Source of the DNA: Candidatus Coatesbacteria bacterium RBG_13_66_14 | GTDB lineage: Bacteria > RBG-13-66-14 | DNA: 10,968 nt | NCBI GenBank assembly: GCA_001774505.1 | Contig: MFAF01000048.1 | Span: forward strand, 3,146 to 14,113 | Reading direction: 5' to 3' | In this document: in pieces, positions 5,504 through 10,968 of the stretch | Numbering within the stretch: position 1 is the first letter of the stretch | Layout of the letters: each line of letters starts with the position of its first letter | The notes under the pieces: generated by a model | What the model was told of the DNA's origin: nothing | The model's input: only the letters and a program-made list of their open reading frames with translations | The model's database searches: none | Made by a program: the position numbers and the translations under genes

Positions 5504-6100
5504 TTACCCCGCCATGCGCACCAGCTCCACCACCGCCAAGTACACCATCTGCAGGCCGATGGTCATGGTGATGAGCCCCGAGAGTCGGATGCTCACGTTG
5601 ACCACGTTCTGGTTGATGACCCTCTGCAACAGAAGCGTCAGGCGCATGAGCCCCACGTTGAGGGCGATGGCGGCGGCCACGGCCCCCAGGGCGAACAGCT
5701 CGCCCGAGTGCGCTGCGATGGTGACCGCCTGGGCGAAGGTGGCCGGCCCCACGATCAGCGGCACCGCGAAGGGGACCACCTTCAGCTCGCCCAGGTCCTG
5801 GTCCCGGCGCAGGTGGAAGGTGACCCCCCGGCTCAGGCGCGTGTAGCCGATGCCCGCCAGGACCAGCCCCCCGGCCAGCCGCAGCGTGGCCACGTCCACC
5901 CGGAAGACGACCTTGAACAGGAAGCTCCCCGTCCCGGCGATGAGCGCGGTGATTAAAAACGCCCACAGGTTCCCGAGGTAGATGAGCCGCGACACGTCCC
6001 GGTCCGGGTGCTCCCGGGCGATGGAGAGAATCAGCATCATCTGGCTCACCGGGTTGATGATGATGACCAGGAAGATGAGCTGGAGGCAGAACTCGTTCAT
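5504..6100 (-). CDS. MarC-family integral membrane protein
   Basis: This 198-residue, strongly hydrophobic protein has about six membrane-spanning segments, roughly at 3-25, 38-63, 69-90, 107-130, 134-158 and 171-194. Family marks are LVIIINPVSQ near the N-terminus (a divergent form of the usual DP.GN-type motif), the RLAGGLVLAGIG segment (74-85), VVPFAVPLIVGPATF (108-122) and the closing GLITMTIGLQMVYLAV. The length is normal for MarC/YchE proteins. Despite its name the family has no proven role in antibiotic resistance, and its substrate is unknown. ATG 6100 directly abuts the TAG stop of the upstream SelA-like gene. A GGAGG inside that gene's last codons serves as its Shine-Dalgarno, so the two are probably translationally coupled from one promoter. 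Confidence 0.88.
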   Translation of the reverse strand: MNEFCLQLIFLVIIINPVSQMMLILSIAREHPDRDVSRLIYLGNLWAFLITALIAGTGSFLFKVVFRVDVATLRLAGGLVLAGIGYTRLSRGVTFHLRRDQDLGELKVVPFAVPLIVGPATFAQAVTIAAHSGELFALGAVAAAIALNVGLMRLTLLLQRVINQNVVNVSIRLSGLITMTIGLQMVYLAVVELVRMAG

Positions 6101-6847
6101 CTACCCTCCGAGGAGCGTTTTTCGCAGAAGTTCGAACAGGTGTCGGAGCCGGTCTTCGGGGGGCGCGTCGCCGGGCTCGGTCCCCACGGCGAACCCCGGC
6201 CCGCCCGCGGGGATGATAAAAGTCGGCAGGCCGGCGAGTTGCGGCGCGGGTCGCAGCCAGTCGTCCAGGAGCACCGCCGCCGGTCCGCCTTTCCCCCGGG
6301 CCGTCGCGGCCAGCTCCCCGATTCCCAGGTGCTCGACGAAGCCGGCCAGGCGGAAGCCCCCCGAGGCGGCCCACACCGCCCCGTCGCCGGAGGCCCATTC
6401 GCGGGCGAGCTCCCCGGCGAGGCAGCGGTTGGTGGTCCCGAAGGGGACGGCTTCCAGGCCTGATTCAGTAAGCACGTCGGCCAGGCGGCGGCCGTCGGCC
6501 AGGGTCAGCTTCTGCCCGCGGCAGAGCCAGACGCGCCGCGCCCCGTTTTTTAACAGGTACGCGGCCAGCCCCCGCGCGGGGTCGTCGCACGGGGCGATGT
6601 CCCCGGCGGGCAGGCCGTAGAGCTCGGCGGCCAGGAGGGTCGTCAATGCGGGGAGCTTCTCCCCGGACGGTTTTCCCAAGAGGTCCCGGCCCCGGCGGAC
6701 GGCCTCGGCGGCCGATTCGTTCACCGGCCCCGGACGGAGCGCCAGGCGGCAGAGCCCGGTCAGGAGCCCGCCGGGCAGGGCGCCCAGGCCCGGCTCCCGC
6801 TCGACGGCGGCGCGCCGGACCGCGTCCACGCTCGGGGGGTGCGCCAT
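6101..6847 (-). CDS. Truncated, probably non-catalytic SelA-like protein
   Basis: The protein has 248 residues, against about 460 in true SelA (L-seryl-tRNA(Sec) selenium transferase). Compared with E. coli SelA as I remember it, residues 110-141 (RG...GTTNR) align without gaps to its SRGELVEIGG...GTTNR segment, with 11 of 32 identical. The N-terminal PSVDAV resembles SelA's LPSVD start. The segment GGPGFAVG (215-222) corresponds to GGPQAGIIVG. The PLP-binding Lys of SelA's SGDKLLGG is absent (here FIIPA-GGPG), as are much of the N-terminal segment and the C-terminal domain. It therefore probably cannot make Sec-tRNA; it could be a regulatory or structural paralogue, or a decaying copy. ATG 6847 is chosen because AGGAGG precedes it at good spacing; the upstream TTG 6868 is rejected. 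It is coupled to marC. The SelA relationship is my reading by eye. Confidence 0.68.
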   Translation of the reverse strand: MAHPPSVDAVRRAAVEREPGLGALPGGLLTGLCRLALRPGPVNESAAEAVRRGRDLLGKPSGEKLPALTTLLAAELYGLPAGDIAPCDDPARGLAAYLLKNGARRVWLCRGQKLTLADGRRLADVLTESGLEAVPFGTTNRCLAGELAREWASGDGAVWAASGGFRLAGFVEHLGIGELAATARGKGGPAAVLLDDWLRPAPQLAGLPTFIIPAGGPGFAVGTEPGDAPPEDRLRHLFELLRKTLLGG

Positions 6848-6874
6848 GGGTAAGCCTCCTCGATTCAAGGGATT

Positions 6875-6904
6875 ACTCTACCGTTAACCCGGTTCCCGTG
6901 TCAA
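6875..6904 (-). promoter_or_regulatory. Candidate promoter of the SelA-like/marC pair
   Basis: On the minus strand a perfect TTGACA (6904-6899) and TAGAGT (6880-6875, four of six) are separated by 18 bases. The gene start lies 27 bases beyond the -10 box, with the Shine-Dalgarno between them. Confidence 0.55.
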
Positions 6905-6933
6905 ATTGCACCCCCCGGAGGGGCCGGTCGAGC

Positions 6934-6962
6934 TTGACTATCCGCGGTCGAGTTGCTAAACT
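6934..6962 (+). promoter_or_regulatory. Candidate promoter of era
   Basis: TTGACT (6934-6939) and TAAACT (6957-6962) are separated by exactly 17 bases, a good sigma-70-like match. It is divergent from the promoter at 6875-6904, with the two -35 boxes about 29 bases apart. It leaves a leader of about 60 bases before ATG 7030. Confidence 0.5.
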
Positions 6963-7029
6963 CCGTCTGTTTTTATGCGGTTGCATCCGGCGCGGCGCAC
7001 CGGGCCGGGATTCCGTTGGCGTCGTTTTC

Positions 7030-7944
7030 ATGCACCGGCCCGCACCAAAGAAGAGCGAATCCACCGAAACCGTCTTCCGCAGCGGGTTTGTGGCACTTTT
7101 GGGTCGCCCCAACGTCGGCAAGTCCACCCTCCTCAACACCCTGTTGGGCGAGAAGGTCGCGCCCGCCACCCCCAAGCCCCAGACCACGCGCCGCCTCCTG
7201 CGCGGCGTCCTCACCGCCGACTCCTACCAGGCGGTCTTGGTGGACACGCCGGGCTACCACCGACCGGCGGACGAGCTCGGGCGCAGGATGATGGCGACAA
7301 GCCGGGGGGCGCTGGCCGACGCGGACGCCGTCCTGGTCGTGGTGGACTCCACCGACTGCGGGCCGGCCGACGGCGAGCTGGGCGACCTGGCCGCGGGGGC
7401 GAAGAAACCCTGGCTCGCGGCCTGGAATAAAACCGACCTCCCGGATTCCGGTCCCCTTCCCACGCGGCTGGGGGAAGCGGACGCGGAGATGTTCCCCGTC
7501 TCGGCCCTCACCGGGGCGGGGCTCGAGGCCCTCCTCGGTCGGCTGGTGGAGATGCTGCCCGCCGGGCCGCCGCTCTACGACGCCGACCAGCTCACCGCCG
7601 AGACCGAGCGCGAGCTGGTGGGCGAGTTCGTGCGCGAGCAGGCCATGCTCGCCCTGCGCGAGGAGCTGCCCTACGCCGTCGAGGTCCTCGTGAACGCCTT
7701 CGAGGAGCGGCCGGGCGGCCTCACCTACATCGCCGCGACCCTCTTCGTGGAGAAGAAGAGCCAGGTGGGGATCGTCGTGGGGGCCGGGGGAGCCGTCCTG
7801 CGCGGAATCGGCAGCCAAGCCCGCCGCACCGTGGAGGCCTTTCTCGAACGGCGCGCGTACCTGGACCTGGAGGTCAAGGTCCGGCCCAAGTGGCGCCGCG
7901 ACCCCGCCGCCCTGGACGGGTTCGGCTACCGCGGGAGCCGGTGA
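7030..7944 (+). CDS. era: GTPase Era
   Basis: Era is an essential GTPase that binds the 3' end of 16S rRNA during 30S subunit maturation. The 304 residues match the family's usual length of about 300. The GTPase domain shows G1 GRPNVGKS (25-32), a switch I segment PQTTRR (50-55), G3 DTPG (72-75), G4 NKTD (133-136) and G5 SAL (158-160). The C-terminal KH domain carries VEKKSQVGIVVGAGGAVLRG (240-259) and ends in the family's VKVRPKW (283-289). ATG 7030 is chosen because it leaves a short, normal N-terminal tail before the G domain. The frame is open back to 6646, but that stretch lies antisense to the SelA-like gene and across a promoter. The Shine-Dalgarno before 7030 is weak, so the exact start is somewhat uncertain. 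It ends with TGA. Confidence 0.93.
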   Translation: MHRPAPKKSESTETVFRSGFVALLGRPNVGKSTLLNTLLGEKVAPATPKPQTTRRLLRGVLTADSYQAVLVDTPGYHRPADELGRRMMATSRGALADADAVLVVVDSTDCGPADGELGDLAAGAKKPWLAAWNKTDLPDSGPLPTRLGEADAEMFPVSALTGAGLEALLGRLVEMLPAGPPLYDADQLTAETERELVGEFVREQAMLALREELPYAVEVLVNAFEERPGGLTYIAATLFVEKKSQVGIVVGAGGAVLRGIGSQARRTVEAFLERRAYLDLEVKVRPKWRRDPAALDGFGYRGSR

Positions 7945-8175
7945 AGCCACGATCCGGCAGGGGGCGGGGGTCCGGTTTTTTCCGCCCGGCGACGGTCGTT
8001 GCGTCGGTCCCGATTCGACCGGGGGCGGGGGTCCGAGGCCGAGGCCCGACCGCGGCGGGACGGCGCTTGAAACCCGGCCGGGTGGGTCGGGGGCCGAAGC
8101 CGCTCCGGTATCTCACGCGCTGGCGATTTCAGCCGGGAGGGCCGGGGTCCGAGCCTTTTGCAAGGTGTGTCGAAA
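7945..8175. other. 231-base non-coding gap with a 15-base direct repeat
   Basis: There is no credible gene between era and korD. GGGGGCGGGGGTCCG occurs twice as a direct repeat, at 7960-7974 and 8021-8035. A T-run (7976-7981) follows the first copy, but only a weak CCGG stem precedes it, so an era terminator is not firmly supported. The strong GC bias hides any obvious promoter for the kor operon. Confidence 0.55.
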
Positions 8176-8415
8176 ATGGGCAAGAACAACCACAGCGACG
8201 ATCCGGTGCGCATCTTCGAGGAATGGTGCAAGGGCTGCGGCGTGTGCGTCGCCTTCTGCCCGAAGGGCGTGCTGGTTTTGAACCACCACGGCAAGGCGGA
8301 GATCGCCCACCTCGAAAACTGCCTTTACTGCAAGCTCTGCGAGCTTCTCTGCCCCGATTTCGCGGTCACCGTGAGGGGCAAACCCGAGGAAACCAAGGCC
8401 GATGGCGACGGGTAA
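8176..8415 (+). CDS. korD: 2-oxoacid:ferredoxin oxidoreductase, delta (ferredoxin) subunit
   Basis: This 79-residue protein carries two [4Fe-4S] clusters. It has two CxxCxxCxxxCP motifs: Cys18, 21, 24 and 28 (CKGCGVCVAFCP), and Cys49, 52, 55 and 59 (CLYCKLCELLCP). It should pass electrons from the catalytic subunits to ferredoxin. ATG 8176 has AAGGTG 8 bases upstream; TTG 8158 and GTG 8167 are in frame but would place the start before or inside that site. Its last 14 bases overlap korA in another frame, implying translational coupling. Delta-alpha-beta-gamma is a usual gene order for 2-oxoglutarate or related 2-oxoacid oxidoreductases; which 2-oxoacid is used cannot be read from this subunit. 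Confidence 0.9.
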   Translation: MGKNNHSDDPVRIFEEWCKGCGVCVAFCPKGVLVLNHHGKAEIAHLENCLYCKLCELLCPDFAVTVRGKPEETKADGDG

Positions 8416-9580
8416 AAATCTGCAGTTCTTCTCGGGCAACGAGGCGATAGCCCACGGCGCGCTCTACGCCGGGTGCGACTTCTTCGCCGGGTACCCCATC
8501 ACCCCCTCCACCGAGGTGGCCGAGATAATGGCGCTGGAGCAGCCCAAGCGGGGCGGCTCCTTCATCCAGATGGAGGACGAGATAGCCTCCATGGCGGCCA
8601 TCGTGGGAGGCGCCATGGGCGGGGCCAAGACGATGACCGCCACCAGCGGACCCGGCTTCTCCCTCATGCAGGAGAACCTGGGCTACGCGGCCATGATCGA
8701 GGCGCCCTGCGTCGTGGTGAACGTGATGCGCGGCGGGCCCTCCACCGGGCTGCCCACCAAGGTCGCCCAGGGCGACGTCATGCAGGCCCGCTGGGGCACC
8801 CACGGCGACCACCCCAGCATCGCCCTCTCCCCGGAGAGCGTCCTGGAGTGCTTCACCCTCACCGTCGAAGCCTTCAACCTCGCCGAGCGGTTCCGCACCC
8901 CGGTGATCCTTCTGGCCGACGAGATGATCGGCCACATGTACGAAGTCATCCGGTTTCCCGAGCCGGGCGAGCTCCACGTGGTCGAGCGCGAGACCGCCGA
9001 GCGCCCCGCCGAGTGGTACCGCCCCTTCGAGCTCACCGCCCACGGCACCGTCCCCCTCATCCCCTTCGGCGAGGGCTACCGCTACCACGTCACCGGCCTG
9101 ACCCACGACGAGAACGGTTTCCCCACCAGCATCCCCGCCGAGTGCGGCCGGATGCTCCGCCACCTGTGCGCGAAGCTGGACAACAACCCCGAAATCCGCC
9201 TGACGGAGCGGGTGGAGCTGGACGACGCCGAGGTGGCCGTGGTGGCTTACGGGTGCACGGCCCGGACCATGCGCCGGACGCTCTACGCCGCGAGGCGGGC
9301 GGGCGTCAAGACCGGCATGCTCCGGCTGAAGACCATCTGGCCGCTCCCGGAGAAGGCCATTGACGAGGTCTGCGACCGCGTGGATCTGGTGGTGGTCCCC
9401 GAGCTCAACCTGGGGCAGCTCGTGGGCGAGGTGGAGCGGGTCAACCGCGGCCGGGCGCGCGTGCTCCCGGTGAACCGCGCCGACGGGGAGATATTCAACC
9501 CCTACGAGGTCGCCGACCTCCTCGTCCGCACCCACCGCGGGATGCGCGAGAAGGGCAAAACCGCGGACTTCCTCTTCTGA
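8402..9580 (+). CDS. korA: 2-oxoacid:ferredoxin oxidoreductase, alpha subunit
   Basis: This 392-residue protein is the usual length for KorA/VorB-type alpha subunits with the pyrimidine-binding and transketolase-C-like domains but no fused gamma domain. Recognisable segments are GYPITPSTE (30-38), the conserved Glu-rich FIQMEDEIAS (54-63), TSGPG (81-85) and RGGPSTGLPTK (110-120), which helps bind the 2-oxoacid and CoA. With the beta subunit it forms the active site that oxidatively decarboxylates a 2-oxoacid to acyl-CoA. ATG 8402 overlaps the end of korD by 14 bases. The gene ends with TGA, 17 bases before korB. 2-oxoglutarate is the most likely substrate judging by overall likeness to KorA, but a branched-chain 2-oxoacid is possible. 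Confidence 0.92.
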   Translation: MATGKNLQFFSGNEAIAHGALYAGCDFFAGYPITPSTEVAEIMALEQPKRGGSFIQMEDEIASMAAIVGGAMGGAKTMTATSGPGFSLMQENLGYAAMIEAPCVVVNVMRGGPSTGLPTKVAQGDVMQARWGTHGDHPSIALSPESVLECFTLTVEAFNLAERFRTPVILLADEMIGHMYEVIRFPEPGELHVVERETAERPAEWYRPFELTAHGTVPLIPFGEGYRYHVTGLTHDENGFPTSIPAECGRMLRHLCAKLDNNPEIRLTERVELDDAEVAVVAYGCTARTMRRTLYAARRAGVKTGMLRLKTIWPLPEKAIDEVCDRVDLVVVPELNLGQLVGEVERVNRGRARVLPVNRADGEIFNPYEVADLLVRTHRGMREKGKTADFLF

Positions 9581-9597
9581 AGCGTCACGGGGGAGAC

Positions 9598-10446
9598 TTG
9601 TCGCACAAACCGAAATCCGTCGTCCTTTCGTACCTGCGCGCCAGGAAAAAATTCCCCACGGTGTGGTGCCCGGGGTGCAGCCTGGGCGTCATCATGGGGG
9701 CCCTCATCCGCGCCATCCACAAGCTCGGCATCGAAAAGGACGACGTCGCCTTCGTCTCGGGCATCGGCTGCACGGGGAGGATGCCGGTCTACACGGATTT
9801 CAACACGCTCCACGGCACGCACGGCCGCGCCCTGCCCTTCGCCACCGGGATCAAGCTGGCCCGGCCCGGGCTCAAGGTCATCACGGCCATGGGGGACGGC
9901 GACGCCACCGCCATCGGGGGCAACCACTTCATCCACACCTGCCGGCGCAACCTGGACCTCACCGCCGTCATCGTCAACAACTACATCTACGGGATGACGG
10001 GCGGGCAGTACTCGCCGACGACCCCCGTGGGCCGGCGGGCCTCCACGGCGCCCTACGGCATGATCGAGACGCCCTTCGACATCTGCGGCCTGGCCAAGGC
10101 GGCGGGCGCGGCCTTCGTCGCCCGCACCACCAGCTACCACGCGGCCGCCATGACCGAGCTCTTCGCCCGGGCCATCGAGATGCGCGGCTTCGCCGTCGTC
10201 GAGGTCATGGCCCACTGCTACACCACGTACGGCCGCCGCAACCGCTACGTGAGCCCCGTGGAGATGATGGAGGAGGAGAAGAAGCTGGCGGTGCCCCTGA
10301 AAGCCTTCGAAAAGATGAAACAGAAGGACCCCGCCCACGCGCTCACGTCCGGGCAGTACCTCACCGGCGTCTTCACGGACGACGACTCCCGCCCCGAGTT
10401 CACCCAGGTTTACGCCGACCTCTGCCGGCGTGTCCAGGGGGGTTGA
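9598..10446 (+). CDS. korB: 2-oxoacid:ferredoxin oxidoreductase, beta (TPP) subunit
   Basis: This 282-residue protein is normal for KorB. It binds thiamine diphosphate through GDG (99-101) and NN (127-128), the standard spacing of the TPP motif. Four Cys residues expected to hold the catalytic-core [4Fe-4S] cluster are present: Cys24 and Cys27 (WCPGC), Cys58 (GIGCTG) and Cys207 (AHCYTTYG). LHGTHGRALPFATGIKLA (71-88) is the conserved HGRA/G segment. The start is probably TTG 9598, since no ATG or GTG occurs in frame before WCPGC. A GGGGGAG precedes it, but unusually close. It is the third gene of the kor operon and ends with TGA one base before the korC start codon. Confidence 0.92.
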   Translation: MSHKPKSVVLSYLRARKKFPTVWCPGCSLGVIMGALIRAIHKLGIEKDDVAFVSGIGCTGRMPVYTDFNTLHGTHGRALPFATGIKLARPGLKVITAMGDGDATAIGGNHFIHTCRRNLDLTAVIVNNYIYGMTGGQYSPTTPVGRRASTAPYGMIETPFDICGLAKAAGAAFVARTTSYHAAAMTELFARAIEMRGFAVVEVMAHCYTTYGRRNRYVSPVEMMEEEKKLAVPLKAFEKMKQKDPAHALTSGQYLTGVFTDDDSRPEFTQVYADLCRRVQGG

Positions 10447-10447
10447 T

Positions 10448-10968
10448 TTGGCGGTTAAAAACGCGCGCCACGGCGTGAAGATGACGGTGGTCCGCTTCGC
10501 CGGCTCCGGCGGGCAGGGCCTGATGACCTCGGGGCGCATCCTGGCCCAGGCGGCGGGGATCTACGACGGGCGCACGGTGGTCCAGACCCAGAGCTACGGC
10601 CCCGAGGCCCGGGGCGGCGCCGCCAAGAGCGAGGTCTGCATCGCCGACGACCCCATAGACAACCTCAAGCCCACACGCATAGACGTCCTGGTGGCCATGA
10701 ACCAGGCCTCCTGCGACAAGTACTCCGGCGACCTCAAGCCCGCGGGCTTCCTGATCGCCGATTCGAGCTTCGTGGACCAGCCGCCCCGGCAGGACGCGTT
10801 CACCTTCCCCTTCACCTTCCACTGCCGCGACGTCCTGGGCAACTCCGTGGTGGCCAACATCATGGCCCTGGGATACCTGTTGGTGCTCACCTCCGTGACG
10901 AGCCGGGAGGCTCTGGAGCGGGCGCTCACCGAGAACGTGCCGGAGCGCTTCCTGGAGCTCAACCTGCG
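10448..10968 (+). CDS. korC: 2-oxoacid:ferredoxin oxidoreductase, gamma subunit (3' end cut by window)
   Basis: The open frame runs off the window end after 173 codons; the full family length is about 180-190, so little is missing. RFAGSGGQGLMTSGRILAQA and, further on, QSYGPEARGGAAKSEV are the hallmark gamma-subunit motifs (GGQG and the Y-G-E-RGG segment); the family takes part in binding CoA. TTG 10448 is favoured: AGGGGGG (10436-10442), inside the end of korB, lies 5 bases upstream, and the TTG begins one base after the korB stop. GTG 10475 and ATG 10481 are in frame but lack a Shine-Dalgarno. It completes korDABC. Confidence 0.9.
   Translation, partial: MAVKNARHGVKMTVVRFAGSGGQGLMTSGRILAQAAGIYDGRTVVQTQSYGPEARGGAAKSEVCIADDPIDNLKPTRIDVLVAMNQASCDKYSGDLKPAGFLIADSSFVDQPPRQDAFTFPFTFHCRDVLGNSVVANIMALGYLLVLTSVTSREALERALTENVPERFLELNL

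Noticed and set aside
6848..6868. TTG start at 6868 for the SelA-like protein
   Set aside because: The Shine-Dalgarno AGGAGG lies inside this extension and is correctly spaced for ATG 6847.
6646..7029. N-terminal extension of Era back to 6646
   Set aside because: It would be antisense to the SelA-like gene and cross a good promoter; its residues are Arg/Pro/Gly-rich and unlike Era, which is complete from 7030.
8003..8025. tRNA-like T-arm (CCCG-ATTCGAC-CGGG)
   Set aside because: No acceptor, D-arm or anticodon arm can be found at the right distances on either strand; it is probably chance. In particular I see no tRNA-Sec (selC) here.
7890..8450. Plus-strand frame through the era-korD gap
   Set aside because: It overlaps the end of era and all of korD in another frame, and its Arg/Pro/Gly-rich product has no recognisable feature.
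8366..10539. Minus-strand open frames opposite korA and korB
   Set aside because: They are antisense shadows rich in His, Gly and Val with no recognisable domain, lying against well-identified Kor subunits.

Overview
The window is GC-rich bacterial DNA, almost fully coding apart from three repeat-filled gaps. Its gene types (a four-subunit 2-oxoacid:ferredoxin oxidoreductase, an apparent selenoprotein, a SelA-related protein) suggest an anaerobic bacterium. The long genes full of Asp, Glu and Arg codons and the many short palindromes ending in GTAGGG/CCCTAC resemble genomes of uncultured candidate phyla such as Coatesbacteria. That placement is an impression, not a demonstrated assignment.

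Layout. Positions 1-441 hold a cluster of palindromic repeats and no gene. Positions 442-3564 (minus) encode a 1040-residue signalling protein made of a class III nucleotide cyclase, a STAND-type NTPase and a long TPR-like tail. Positions 3565-4020 hold a second repeat cluster, followed by a promoter and leader region. Positions 4021-5160 (plus) encode a secreted thioredoxin-fold protein with an in-frame UGA at codon 33. The UGA sits exactly where the first Cys of a WCxxCP redox motif belongs. A 10-bp hairpin follows at the distance expected of a bacterial SECIS element, so this is very probably a selenoprotein that ordinary gene calling would start too late, at 4135. Tandem terminator-like hairpins and a third repeat cluster fill 5161-5503.

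Positions 5504-6847 (minus) hold a translationally coupled pair: a shortened SelA-like protein (selenocysteine synthase family, lacking the PLP lysine) and a MarC-family membrane protein. A divergent promoter region at 6869-7029 separates this pair from era (7030-7944, plus), a ribosome-assembly GTPase. After a 231-bp non-coding gap comes korDABC (8176 to the window end, plus), encoding delta, alpha, beta and gamma subunits of a 2-oxoacid:ferredoxin oxidoreductase. The gamma gene is cut by the window edge.

How the parts fit. The Kor complex would oxidise a 2-oxoacid to its acyl-CoA and reduce ferredoxin, as in anaerobic central metabolism. The most interesting pairing is the probable selenoprotein at 4021 with the degenerate SelA homologue at 6847. 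They are neighbours on opposite strands, converge on the same repeat cluster, and both point to selenium biology. A functional link between them is only an inference.
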